Shown here in pieces: positions 11,236 to 22,760 of a DNA stretch of 64,000 nt. Numbering within the stretch: the first letter of the stretch is position 1; every line of letters begins with the position of its first letter. The translations under genes were made by a program, and so were the position numbers. The notes below the pieces were generated by a model. That model was not told the DNA's origin. It did not search any database and saw nothing but the letters and a program-made list of their open reading frames with translations. The stretch is from positions 29,344,001 through 29,408,000 of the forward strand of contig CANTUV010000024.1 of assembly GCA_947685225.1 (NCBI GenBank). Direction: 5' to 3'. The DNA is from Garcia nutans. Taxonomy: Eukaryota; Streptophyta; Magnoliopsida; Malpighiales; Euphorbiaceae.

Positions 11236-12627
11236 TTAAGCTTCTTCTCCTTTCACATCTTCATCATTCCCATCTTGAAAAGAGGATAAGACAAAATCTT
11301 CTTCTAATCCTTTTCCTACCATGAAGGTTGTTGGTGGTGGCACTCTTCCAAATTTAGGCAAAGGTTTGTTCTTGGTATTGGGCTTATTCAGCTCGGGTAG
11401 CTTACCACTATCAATCAAATCTTGGATCTCATGCCTTAGATGAGCACATTTATCTGTTTCATGCCCTTGCATTTGATGAAATTGACAGAAGGCCTCGGCA
11501 TGGAAGTTTGGTGGCAGTGGATTATGTAGCAGTCGAGGAGCTAACAGTTGTAACAACCCTTTCTTTTGCAGCTTGCTAAAAGCCCAAGATAGAGGTTTTC
11601 CCAATTATGAGAATTGTCTTTTATTTCCTTGACCAGTCACATTAACATTAACTTCTTTTTGAGTGCTTTGATTGCTAGGCTGATAATTCCCTTTCTCATT
11701 CCTTCTTATTGAAAAGCAATTTTTCTCCCTTTCTCACTCTTCAATTTGTAGACCAGCTTGGAGAAGATCTTTGAAATCCCTTATAAGGGTGTGAGAAATC
11801 CTTTCACGGAGATTGGGCAGGACACCTCTCATGATCATCGTTATTTGATCAGATTCATCGGGCCTTTTCTTGAGCAAAGCAGCTTTATTTCTCCATCTTT
11901 TCACATAGTCCATAAAATTCTCATTTGGCCTTTGTCTAATGGACTCAACTTCCATTAAGGTAACGTCCAACTCGACATTGTACCCATATTGCTGAATAAA
12001 AGCCTTATACAACATGTTTCAATCTTTTTGAGTACTTCCCTCTAAAGTGTTAAACCAATTTTGGACAACAGGGTGCAATGAGAGCATGAAGTACCTTAGA
12101 GTTTGAGCCCTAATAGCTCGAGCAGACTGCATGGCAGTGATGTACTGCTTCACATGGAGATGAGGATTTCTAGTACCATTGTATCTAGCAAAGGATGGCA
12201 TCTTGAATTTGTACGAAACCTCTTCGTCTAGTTTAAATAATTTGTCAACTTCGGACATTTCTTCGGTTTTCAACTTCTTCTCAAATTTCTTTTCTAAATC
12301 AGCAATCATCTTCTTAACATCAGATGTCTCGATCTTTTCAATAGTTGCCTTCTTAACAACCTTCGACTCCTTTTTGTCTTGAGGATCTTGGTAGTATTGA
12401 GCCCAATCATCATCATCAATGATCACCTTATCATCATCAAAAGCTACTTCACCAACTTTAGCCTTCCCTTTGTCCTTTGGCTTCTTGGAGCTAGCAGATG
12501 CTTTGGCATTATTTCCTAAAATTGCAGCCAATTAGTTCTTCACGGTCTCGGCCATGGCCTCTTTTATTTCTTCCATCTTGGCATTGAGGGCATCATCCAC
12601 CATTCTTTGAATTTGTTCGGGCTCCAT
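11236..12627 (-). pseudogene. X gag (Tat-lineage), four in-frame stops
   Basis: This encoded a Tat-type Gag of about 463 codons. ATG at 12627 opens MEPEQIQRMVDDALNAKM. The gag core follows (YKFKMPSFARYNGTRNPHLH, VQNWFNTLEGS, NFMDYVKRWRNKAA), then a Cys/His motif near the C-terminus (FCQFHQMQGHETDKC) and IQDLIDSGKL, typical of the gag-protease linker in Tat elements. Four stops interrupt one continuous frame: TAA 12532-12534, TGA 12019-12021, TGA 11734-11736 and TAA 11605-11607. Each is one C-to-T change from CAA, TGG, CGA or CAA. There is no frameshift. The frame ends with TAA at 11236 and no protease follows. Confidence 0.85.
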
Positions 12628-13782
12628 TGCTTTTGCTGAGCAAGTGATTGAGTTGTTGCTAGATTCTTTGTCTTCGGTGTAGGTTGGATTGTCGTAAGCT
12701 TTTGAACTGTTGTAATCCAGGGCTGTGAGCCAGAGAGGATCAATGATATGAGATGAAAATGTATGCATGTATGCACAAACAATCAACAAAGATAAGTAGA
12801 ATGTCCCTTCCAAACTTATAACATCCACACCCGAATGGTGAGTCTCTTTTCTTAGGTATATGGTTAACAAAATACCAACATGGGGTATCTTGTTTTCGAA
12901 TAATTCCCTCAGATGTTTCAACCAATAGTTATATTTTCAAAAAAGAAAATCAGTTCATGATAATTCCCATTAATTAGGTTTTAATCCATTTAACCAACTA
13001 AAGTAGCTTTTATGCTATATTGGATTAAAATTAAATTAAGAGATTTATTATAAATAGATTTCTCACTTGAAAAAGTAACTAATGATTCCTACCAAAAATA
13101 AGCCCATGGTTAATTATTCTTTGTATAAACTAGGCTCACAATTGATTTTTAGTATTTCATAATTGACCTAAATAATTTCAAGCTCTTTGTAAGAAAATGT
13201 TGGATGAAAATAATTTTATTTCTAAGCCTATTGTAAAGAGATTTTAGAAAAAATGAATTTTGGGCTTAGTATTTGGGTTATGAGCAAAAGAATTTTTTAT
13301 TGTTTTTAGAAAAGTCTTATGTCCAAAGACCATCTTTAAAAGTTTTAAAAATAGCTTTGGTCTTTTGGACTTTAAAGAAAATTTTATTTTGAGCTTACAA
13401 TGTACTTAGGTCATATTAGAAAAAGAGAAAACCAAATAAGCCATGATTTAAGCCAAGAAAAATTAACCATAGTCAAACAACATGCATTTGGGGTAAAATC
13501 CTAAGGAAAGTAACTAGGGCAATTACATGAGCTTTAGTATTTTGGTTGAAAGGCTTAGGTTCCCACAGCAAGTATATACCAAATGGTACGAGGGTATAAG
13601 TGGTTATGCCATGCTCAATCTCCATACCTTGAATGAAAGTATGGTATCCCTTACATAATACAACACGGACAACACGGGCGTCTTAACTCACGCACAAGAT
13701 GCAATATAATATGATGCAATGGATAATATCATTATAAGAAAGAATAGAATACTATAAAGACCAACGGAATCAACTTCTCTTG
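12628..13782 (-). other. X 5' untranslated leader
   Basis: About 1.15 kb lies between the PBS and the gag ATG. It is AT-rich with no convincing coding capacity; open frames at 12740-12925 read through the gag leader. Packaging signals would be expected here, but I see no specific motif. Confidence 0.5.
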
Positions 13783-13800
13783 TCCTCAGTGGAGTCGCCA
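13783..13800 (-). other. X primer binding site (Tat/Ogre type)
   Basis: On the - strand TGGCGACTCCACTGAGGA lies one base after the LTR end CACA. It differs by one base from the PBS of Z (50601-50618). In Tat/Ogre elements this PBS is usually assigned to an arginine tRNA; I could not verify the tRNA match here. Confidence 0.85.
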
Positions 13801-13801
13801 C

Positions 13802-15926
13802 TGTGAGCGGGGATTTTTGCCCCTACTCCCGGTGAAATGGTTCTTGCGACTTCGGCACTGTTTAGGCTCGGGGCCTTAGAGAACAAGGGCCTAAGCCCGG
13901 AGAAAATGGATTCAGCATCCGGACGGGCCAGAAAAAAGAAAGGGGTGGATGACTCAATTCCTAAGGAATCTCCAACCCCATAATGGGTTCGAAAAGTTGG
14001 GTACGTGTGGGGAATGTGAGAAATGGGCCAACACCCCCACAACGCCCGGTTCATTAGAACCGGCTTCCTTTGCAGGTCCTAATATTATGAATTTCTTAAG
14101 TATAACAATATTATCCATATTACATGCAACAATTAAAATAAAGCATCATTATATTAAAATCAAAGCAATGTCCAAACAAAGCTAATAAATGGACACCCAT
14201 CCAAGGATGAAAATATGTCCTTACATCGTTCATGTCTAAACTAAATAGGACACCCATCGAAAGGTGGAAACATATTCTTTACATTGGTCCAAAATATAAA
14301 AGCAATTTAAATTACATGATATTTAACTAATGAGGTACCCACAAAGTAGAAACATACCTCTTACAATTTTAATACTAAAACAAATAAATAATAACAATAA
14401 AGAAAACATCCATCCATGATAAATTAAATAAATCAAGCATTGAAATTAAATAAATCTACCATCAAAGCATATAATAAACTATATAATCAAATCTAAAACT
14501 AAATAAAGCAAGTAACGATATAAATTAGGGTTTAATGTTTCTATTTAAAGTTCTTTAATTAATATTTAGGGTTTTGGGAGTTTAGTATTATTATTGTTAT
14601 TTACTTAACCTACTGTAAAGGTTTTGGAAAATTGGAATGGATTAGGGTTTCATGAATTAAATTAGGGTTTAGGGGTAACATTATGAAATTAGGGTTTTGG
14701 AATCTTAAGATATTAGGTTTATAACTCTTGGTTACTGGATTGTGATTTTAGGTTTACTGTATTTAGTTTTAAGGTTTAGGTTTATGAGATTTTAAGATTT
14801 TAAGGATTAGGGTTTAGGAAAACTAGGGTTTACCATATTAGTTTTGAGAGAATTACGGTTTTTGACATTTTGGAAAACATATTTGACTTTAGGTTTTAAA
14901 TAACAGTTTAGAGTCTTATAAAATAATTATGATTTTTAGAAACTGTAAAGTAGGTTAGGGTTTTTTAAAGTTTTTGGAAATAGGAGAAACGATTTAATGT
15001 TTTTAAGGTTTTTGAAAACAGAAGAAACGAATTAGGGTTTTTGGAGACAGAAGAAGTAAATTAGGGTTTTTGAGGTTTTTGGGAAACAGAAGAAATAATT
15101 TAGGGTTTTTATGGTTTTTGGAATCATAAGAAATAATTTTTTAAGGTTTTTGGAAACAAAAGAAATAATTTAGGATTCTTAAGGTTTTTGGAAATAGAAG
15201 AAATAAATTTAAGTTATTGAAACAAAGATCAAATTACAATATTTTTAAGGATCAAAGTACTGTGTGCATTTCTTATTAATCAAAGAAACAATGCTATCGT
15301 AAATATATAATCTATGATTAAAGATCAAACCTGCGTAGTTGGTTCCACCAAAAATTTCTTTTTGGATGAACAAAGACAAAGGCAGGGTTGCTGCCTTTGA
15401 TGAATTGTTGATTACTTGCTTGTTGGTAATGTTCTTGCTAGGGTTTTCTGCCTTTTCTTTACTCCGATCCAATCCAAGTTCAAAAGTCCAATTTTTTATC
15501 ACACTAATTTTTTTTCGATCCCCCTTAAATCTGAGTTTTAAAGTGTTATTTATAGGAAAAATTATAAGCCTACTTCTAATTGTTTAAGGAAACTAAAATT
15601 AATTAGGAAAAGAAACCAAAACCAAATAGAATTTGGTTTCGAAAAAAATTGCATTGGAAAAATTTTGCTGGTAAAAATTGCGAGCATTGGCAACTGTGAG
15701 AGCTGGTGAATTGGCTTGGGGCCAATTCGCCGTAGAAATTAAGGCCATTTTGCCTTAGGAAATTCCTGCGGTGAAATGGCCTTGGCCAATTCCACTTTCG
15801 GCGGCAAATTTTTATTCGTCGATTTTTCCGTCGCTGATTTTTATTTTTATTTATTATTATTATTATTTTATTATTTATTTATTTATTTTATTATTATTTT
15901 CTTTATTAACTTCACAAGGGTCTACA
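13802..15926 (-). repeat. X 5' LTR (2,125 bp)
   Basis: Read on the - strand it starts TGTAGACCCTTGTGAAG at 15926 and ends CGCTCACA at 13802. It contains the telobox-rich tract (14520-15180) and the conserved LTR end around 13800-14050 that is shared with the X2 LTR (40050-40287). The right flank is E2 coding sequence. Confidence 0.88.
14520..15180 (-). repeat. Telobox-rich degenerate repeats in X LTR
   Basis: About 11 copies of TAGGGTTT (complement AAACCCTA, the plant telobox) occur in about 660 bp. Several sit in a 35-45 bp degenerate repeat with TTTTGGAAACAGAAGAAAT. This is not a telomere array, because spacing is irregular and the copies are embedded in the LTR. Confidence 0.75.
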
Positions 15927-16511
15927 ACACCTCTATGTTGGGATGAAGTTAGAGAAGGTAAGTTGATTAGTCACAATTTGATTAAGGAAACAGAAGAGAA
16001 AGTAAAGGTGATTAGGAATTGTCTGAAAGTAGCCTCAGACCGAAAGAAATCATATTCGGATTTAAAAAGAAGAGACATAGAGTTCAGTGTGGGAGATAAA
16101 GTATTTTTGAAGGTGTCTCCTTGGAAGAAAATATTGAGATTCGACCGCAAATGGAAGTTGAGTCCTCGTTTCATAGGACCTTATGAGGTACTGGAGAGAG
16201 TTGGACCGGTGACCTATAGACTAGCTTTGCTGCCTAAGTTGGATCGAATTCAATATGTCTTCCATGTCTCTATGCTTCGGAGGTACAGGTTAGACCCATC
16301 TCACATTTTGTCAATAGAGTAAAAAGAGGTGAGTCCATATCTAACTTATGAGGAAGAACCAGTGGCTATTTTAGCACGGGAAGTGAAAGAGTTGAGAAAT
16401 AAGAAGGTTCCACTTGTGAAAGTTCTTTGGATGAATCATACCACTGAGGAGGCAACATGGGAGAGTGAACAGATGATGTGGAATCAATATCCCCAGTTGT
16501 TCCAGACTTAA
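15927..16511 (+). pseudogene. E2 integrase C-terminus and chromodomain (5' truncated by X)
   Basis: The frame enters from the X insertion (TPLCWDEVREGKL) and aligns throughout with the end of E1 pol. It holds the integrase C-terminal domain (VGDKVFLKVSPWKKILRF, SPRFIGPYEVLERVGP, NVFHVSMLRRY-like) and a chromodomain-like tail (EEEPVAILAREVKEL, VPLVKVLW, EEATWESEQ). A TAA at 16320-16322 lies in the linker before the chromodomain; the same frame resumes. The 5' part of E2 lies left of X, outside the window. The ATG-initiated frame from 15771 is artificial, because its first 52 codons are X LTR sequence. Confidence 0.88.
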
Positions 16512-16542
16512 AGCAGGTAATTTTGAGGATGAAATTTTTTTT

Positions 16543-16554
16543 TAGAGGGGGAGA
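16543..16554 (+). other. E2 polypurine tract
   Basis: TAGAGGGGGAGA immediately precedes the LTR start, as in E1. Confidence 0.8.
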
Positions 16555-16556
16555 AT

Positions 16557-19196
16557 TGTAATATCCTAAAATTTTAAAAATTTTAATTTTTAAAAATTAA
16601 ATAAATGATTTAAAAATATATATATTTAAGTGAAAAAGTAAAATGTGTATATGATTTATATATTTAGATATACATAAAATATATAAGTCAATATTTTAAA
16701 ATGGTCAAATGTTATTTTAAATTATTGAAAAATTAATTGTATAGTTAGTGGAAGACAATTTTTATATTAATTAAGTAATATATATATTTTACTTGGTGGA
16801 AATTGAAAGTGGGAAATTTGTGTGGTTAAAAAAAAGGTATTAGTTGGATAGAGATGAGTGGGAGATCATCATCTTCTTCTTCTTTCTCCATTAAAGGCCG
16901 ACTATCTCCATTAAAGGAAAGGAGAAAGTTGCTTCTTGCAAGCTCAAGTAATTGAAGGATTTCAAGTGTTCAAGTTGGAGTTTTGAGGATTTTCTCCATA
17001 TTTGGTAAGTTTCCAACTTGTTTCCTTGATTTTCTATGAAAGTTTGTATATGTGTGAATTGGATGTTTAGTGTAGTATGTGTTAATGGTTGGTATTGGTA
17101 TGTATAAATTTCTTTTGTTGGATTGAAGAAGAAAAGGTTAAGTATGGTGAAGAGAATAAGAGTTTTGGGTTGTGTAACTTTTGAGTTGTGAAGTCATGGT
17201 TGTAAATTGTGTATTTTGCTTTTAATTGCGTTGTTTTGATGTTTATACAAGTATGTTATGGTAAAATGATGGATTTGGGTGAGTATGAATGGAGTTGGAA
17301 AGGGTATTGAAAGATAATTTTGGATGTGACAATTATGTATTGATATCAAGATTTGGGCCTGGCACGCCCAGTGACACGGCCATGTCTTTAGGCATGTCAA
17401 TAGTTCTGTTTTCAGTGTTAATGACACGTGAAGTGATATGCCCATGTCACTGAGCTTGTCACAGCTTTTGTAATGTTATAGTATTGACACGTGAAGTGAC
17501 ATGCCCATGTCACTGAGTGTGGCACAACTACTGTGTTGTAGGAGTTTTAGCATGGACAGGGACACACTTATGTCTCTGGATGTATCTTATCTACTGTAAT
17601 ACAGAGCTTAGGACACTGTCATTTAAATGCCCATGTCACTGAATGTGTTAAAAGCTTCTATGTTGTGGGTTTAGGGCACAGTCATTGACACGCTCGTGTT
17701 GTTAAGTGTGTCATGTGTAGATTTTGCCCTAGATAGTTCTTTTCCTTTATTTTCCTTTCTGTTTCTTATCCTTGTGTTGAGAGGTTTTGTATATGCCTAT
17801 AGTTGTGTTACTAAGTGATTATTTATAATCACATTTGGTTTAGGCTTTGAAGAGACTTGAGTTACCCAATCCAAGTGTTGAGGGATATCTTGGAAGAGGA
17901 GGTTGAAAGTGGTGTTTGAGCATGTTTTGTTGCTTTTAGAGGTAAGTACAAACTTTGAATAATTGATTATATTTGTATGACATTTGGACTTAACACATTT
18001 TGGTTGAAAAAATGTGTTAAGTTACTTACTACATTGTTTGTGTATGAGTAATATGCTATGATTTGTATAATGTCATAAATGCATTATATGTAATGTGAAC
18101 TATGTGCAAGATATGATAATAATCCAAAATGTTTGGGTAATGCAATTTGTTATGCATACAGTAAAGATGTTATGTAAAGCCATTTGTGATGGCTATATTG
18201 ATATAAATGAGATAATTGAGGCATTGTGCCCAGCTTGATCATGAGAAAATGAGAAAGATTTTGATAATGGAATTATGAAAGAATTGTGTGCCTAGTATGT
18301 TATTCAATTTTCAGAGTTCTATGTTTGGCGGCATGCCTAAGACGTAGCAGTCCTTTGAAGCTAGGTTGGGCTTAGTCCTTAAAGTCTAGTTAGGATATTA
18401 CATGATGTAGCAGTCCCTTAAAGCTGGGTTGGGCCTAGTCCTTGAAGCCTAATTAGGATGTTACATACGAGGTTATCCTCATTAAGATATGATTTGCCCT
18501 CGGGCTAGACACATGGTGTCAATTTAGACCAAAACAGTAACTTTGGGATTTGAATAGCATATTAGATCTATTGGACCCATGCTTGTGTTTATTTTTATGT
18601 GAGTTATGAAATGTGGAACAATTGAGCAATATATTATGATATAGTGTTATGAGATATAATATTCTTATGCATTGTTCATTTTCATTGAATTTGAACTTTA
18701 TTGTTATTAAAGTTTGTGCTACTAGGCTTTTGGCTTAGCGCGATTGTGATTCATCACACAGGTGACAGGGTAGATCCGGTTGAGCCGGAGAGTTCGTCTA
18801 GACCGAGTCGAGTCTGGGCTTGAGATCTTGAGTGCATAGTTGATTGTTGGACATCAAGATCAGAGACAAACTGCCAGCATGTACATATTTTATATTTTTG
18901 TACATTTTGGCTTCATTTATATTTTTTTTATATTTTGATGTATATATATGTATATATCACAAATTATCAAAAATGTTTTGGATAAACATTTGGTAATGAA
19001 GTTATGTATGTGTTTTAGCAAGTAATATTTTATCTATTATTTACATTATATCAGATAAATGATTTAAGTATATACAGATTCAAAAAGTAAAGGTTTATTT
19101 TATTAAAATGGGTTATGGCACTCTTGTATCGTATATTCGTATATTACATTTGTTGGGTGTATGTGTTATATGTGTATAGGGTATAAGGGTGTTACA
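16557..19196 (+). repeat. E2 3' LTR (2,640 bp)
   Basis: It starts TGTAATATCC and ends AAGGGTGTTACA. Contents: a GACACG/CATGTC array (17355-17715), CTTGAAGCCTAG-like units (18350-18470) and the decayed R-region hairpin (18735-18762, GCGCGAT but ATCACAC). It is in the same family as E1 but clearly divergent and longer. The open frame on its - strand at 17194-17445 is not a gene. Confidence 0.9.
17355..17715 (+). repeat. GACACG...CATGTC array in E2 LTR
   Basis: Five or six units of about 60-70 bp, for example TGACACGTGAAGTGACATGC followed by CCATGTCACTGAGTGTG. They match the E1 array in layout (GACACG facing TGTC), with more T in place of C. Confidence 0.7.
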
Positions 19197-19652
19197 AAAA
19201 ATTTCAAGAAAACTTCAAATTAAGTAAGAAAACTTACTAACTTGTGAAGAAATCACCAAAATGCACTTCAATCCTTTGAAATCATTAAAAAATGGTGTTA
19301 GTGAAGATGGAAGTTCCTCTCCTGTATCCAACACTAGTGGCCGAATTTTAGAGAAGAAGAAGATGAATATTTTTTAATTTTTGACTTTTAAATTTCCTCT
19401 TCATTTTAACCACATATATATATATAATATTTTATTGTTTTAATTAATTAATTAATTATTTATTTTAAAAATTCAATTTTTACATCTTCAACTCAAAATT
19501 AATTTTAATTTCAAATATTTTTTTAATATTTTTAACTTTTTACTTTTCTACATTTTACTTTTACTTTTAGCATTGACTTTATTTACTATGTTTATTTAAC
19601 ATATACCTCACATATACATTTAGTATTTTCTCACTTCTAATATTTCATTTTA
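19197..19652 (-). repeat. Chromovirus LTR fragment, - strand
   Basis: AT-rich sequence that matches, inverted, the first third of chromovirus LTRs here (compare 16900-17000 and 46980-47130: GAAATCACCAAAA, then a stretch with GGCCGAATTTT). E2 appears to be inserted at its left edge. No coding potential. Confidence 0.55.
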
Positions 19653-19794
19653 CCTGTACGATACAATCAACCGCGTTAAGCTCGCAATCTTAGTGGTACA
19701 TACGTTGATAACAAAATCCATTTACAACCGATGCACATTTTTTCAAGACACACAACACATCATGCTATCATCATAATGTAACACTCATTTGCAC

Positions 19795-19796
<2 letters not shown>

Positions 19797-19832
<36 letters not shown>
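19797..19832. repeat. (TTA)n microsatellite
   Basis: About twelve uninterrupted TTA repeats inside LTR c1; the same site carries ATT/CAT repeats at 42152. Confidence 0.95.
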
Positions 19833-19833
<1 letters not shown>

Positions 19834-19864
19834 CTCTCCAGCCATAAATATATATATCATATAT

Positions 19865-22458
19865 TATAAAACCCTTATACTCTATATATGTATAATACAT
19901 ACACCCCGTATATGTAAAATATATATACAAAATTCAAGAATATTACTGTTCTAGTCATTAGAAAATTTACCATAATTTTTAATAAGATAATTTATTTCTT
20001 TAAAGATTACTTATTAGATAAAAAATATAACTATAAGTAATTCAAATATTAAAATAGCAAATATTAATGAAAATCTCTGGGAAAAATTTATTAGAGTTTT
20101 GTCTGTAATTTCAATATTTCCCAAATCATCAAACACACACCTGCATGAAATTAAACACTTGCAATGTTGTCATTTTCATAAATTTTCCCAATTCTCCAAA
20201 ACATATTCAAAATATATTCAAATTATTTATCTTAATTAAATTAACATTTACATATATACACCATAATCCCAATTTTCATTAAATACACAAGTATTGCGAA
20301 TTTATATACATTAACCAAAATGCATAACACAAAGCATAATTATACATGAAAGCAAACAACATTGTTGCACCACTAATCTCTAGATATCAACCATAACCCG
20401 AATCTGTCATATCAGCAACTCTCTCACCTGCGCGATTCATAAAACCACATTAAGTATATAGCTTAGTGGTACAAGTTTTAATACAACATATATATACACA
20501 CATTTTAATACTTTTCCACACAATGTAATTTGCAATACTAATATAATCACATTTCATTTATAATTTATCCATCATGTATATATATATATATATTCAAACC
20601 CAAAATCACACGCATTCACATATATACTAATAACCCCTATATAATTACTAAGTCCAATTATCACATTAATTTGATGACGCAGCTCTACTTGAGTCCATTT
20701 TCAATTTCAATCTCATGATGTAGCTCTGCTCAGGTCAAGACCTAACTCTGCTCAAGTCTATTAATGCATGCATAATCAATCTCATTAGTACTGGATGAGT
20801 AATTGTATAGGTTACAAACACACAATAACATATTATTCTTTCACATTCTCATCTCTATATCATATTTCTCATTTCCATCACATTTACTCTTTCTTTCATA
20901 GTTTTCACATTTTTTTCTCATTTCTTATCACATTGTTTATTTCTCATCTTTTCTAATCAATTTTAGCACATTTCACATTTTATACTTCATGCACATAACC
21001 ATTGCAATATCCATTCTATAATGGCTCATCTTTCATACCTTATGCATTAATCACTCTTTTAATTATACCATACACGTATCCTTATCAAATCCAAAAATGA
21101 AAGTGCCATAACACATTCTCAAAATCACAATGTGTTATGCCAACAATAATATTATTCAATTAATAATTATTAGAACATTTATTAGAACATGCACTAACCT
21201 TATTTGCTTCTAAAATCACTTCAAACCCCTTTCCAAGCTAAAATCCTAAACTCCACCACTTCCACCAATTTGACCTACACACACATAAACCCAACAACAA
21301 GCAACATTGTTTACTTTAAATCTATTTTCATGGTCAATTTATAAACAAACTACCATTAAACATACAATTTCCATCAAAATTTTAGTAAACTCTAATTTCC
21401 CCATTTACTACTTTATTCAAACTTCATTCTACCCAACTTATTTTAAATATTTAACCATAAATTCATTACATATGCATCAATATAACATTAAAACAACTCA
21501 TTTTCATAGTTATTAAAACCTCTTTCAAAAACCCCAATTTCACATAACATATACACCCTAACTTCATCCAAACTCACTCATATTCAACAACTAACCCTAT
21601 AATCATTACATATACATTAAACAACACTAAATCAATTCATTACCATAATTATAAATACCCATTCTAGAAACCCTAATTATACATATTCACTAGAAAACCC
21701 TAATTTCATCATTTGTGCTCATTTCCACATTAAAACAACACCAAATCAATTCATTACCATAATTATAATCACCCATTCTAGAAACCCTAATTATACATGC
21801 TCACTACAAAGCCTAATTTCATAATTTGTGCTCATTTCCACAAATTGGTCATCAAATCATCACATATTCACCATATTAACTCAATTACTATTAATTTTAA
21901 CAATTAAACAGAACTTTATCACTCTAAACCAATCTTACATAAACATACATATTCAAAACAATAAGCTTAAAGAAGATTTACTTTGATTTCTTGATTTTCC
22001 TTCAAAACCAACTTGTTTTCTTGAAAATTCTTGTAAAATTTAAGTGATTGAAGAAATAAAAATTCTCTCTCTCTCTCTAAAATTTTGTCACACTTAGGGG
22101 AGAAGAAGAAGATGATAAATCTTTGTATTTTCTTTCTTCATTTCTATCCATTTCTACTAATTAATTAATTATTTTATTATTTTTACTAGCCACACCTTTT
22201 CCTCTTCTTTTGACTTTCTTTTTCTTTTATTATTTTTTTTCTTCTTCCCATCTATAAATACATATTTGTATATTTATATATCATTTATTCCTTATTTATA
22301 TGATATATATATTTTATGTATATTAATGTATATTTTATGTATACACCTAGCATACATTATGTATATATTATGTATATATCTTATATTTCTCTCTCCAAAC
22401 ATATCAACTACCCTTCAAATTAATTATTTAGTAGCATTTGAAATTCATGGTTGTTACA
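19865..22458 (-). mobile_element. Solo chromovirus LTR c2 (2,594 bp)
   Basis: On the - strand it runs from TGTAACAACC (22458) to AAGGGTTTTATA (19865, a mutated AAGGGTGTTACA). Flanks are TATAT on the left and TGTAT on the right. The uninterrupted paralogue near 42255 reads CATGTATAC, so TGTAT is the original target and the left copy has one mutation. There is no PBS or polypurine tract next to it, so it is a solo LTR. All open frames inside are short and AT-driven. Confidence 0.75.
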
Positions 22459-22760
22459 TGTATACTTTATGTATATGTTATATATATCTTTATATGTGTG
22501 TGTATATTATGTATATTTTAGGGATATGATATGTAACCAATGTTTATAGTAAATATATGTTAGGTATATACCATGTATATACTATGTATATCCAATGTAT
22601 ATCTTGTACATGCATTAGGTATATACTATACATATACCTCTCCCAAAGCTTTAATTGGCCCTCCATATTAGTATTTACTTGTGTCTAAAATTATGGATGT
22701 TACATTGCAAGAGATGAAATATGCATGTTGGCTAGGGCATTAGCCAAGGCTTCCCTATAC

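Larger units (their letters stand above)
7443..15926 (-). mobile_element. X: gag-only (non-autonomous) Tat-lineage element, interrupted by E1
   Basis: Read on the - strand: 5' LTR (15926-13802), Tat-type PBS (13800-13783), gag (12627-11236), a long non-coding 3' region with a tandem repeat, polypurine tract (8100-8086), then the start of the 3' LTR (8085-7443), where E1 is inserted. No protease, RT or integrase motif is recognisable between gag and the 3' LTR. The right flank (ACACC, 15927) is the E2 integrase reading frame, so X is nested in E2. The left end is outside the window. Confidence 0.85.
19653..22704 (-). repeat. Chromovirus LTR fragment c1, interrupted by solo LTR c2
   Basis: Two segments, 19653-19864 and 22459-22704, join to match the LTR at 40430-42503 (with its own insert removed). 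On the - strand it starts TGTAACATCC at 22704. The left segment holds the GCGTTAAGCTCGCAATCTTAG region and an (ATT)n run. Confidence 0.65.

Noticed and set aside
14520..15180. Interstitial telomere or chromosome end
   Set aside because: TAGGGTTT copies are irregularly spaced and inside an LTR with defined ends; not a continuous TTTAGGG array.
15771..16322. A single 183-residue gene starting at 15771
   Set aside because: The first 52 codons are X LTR sequence; the real coding part is the E2 integrase from 15927.
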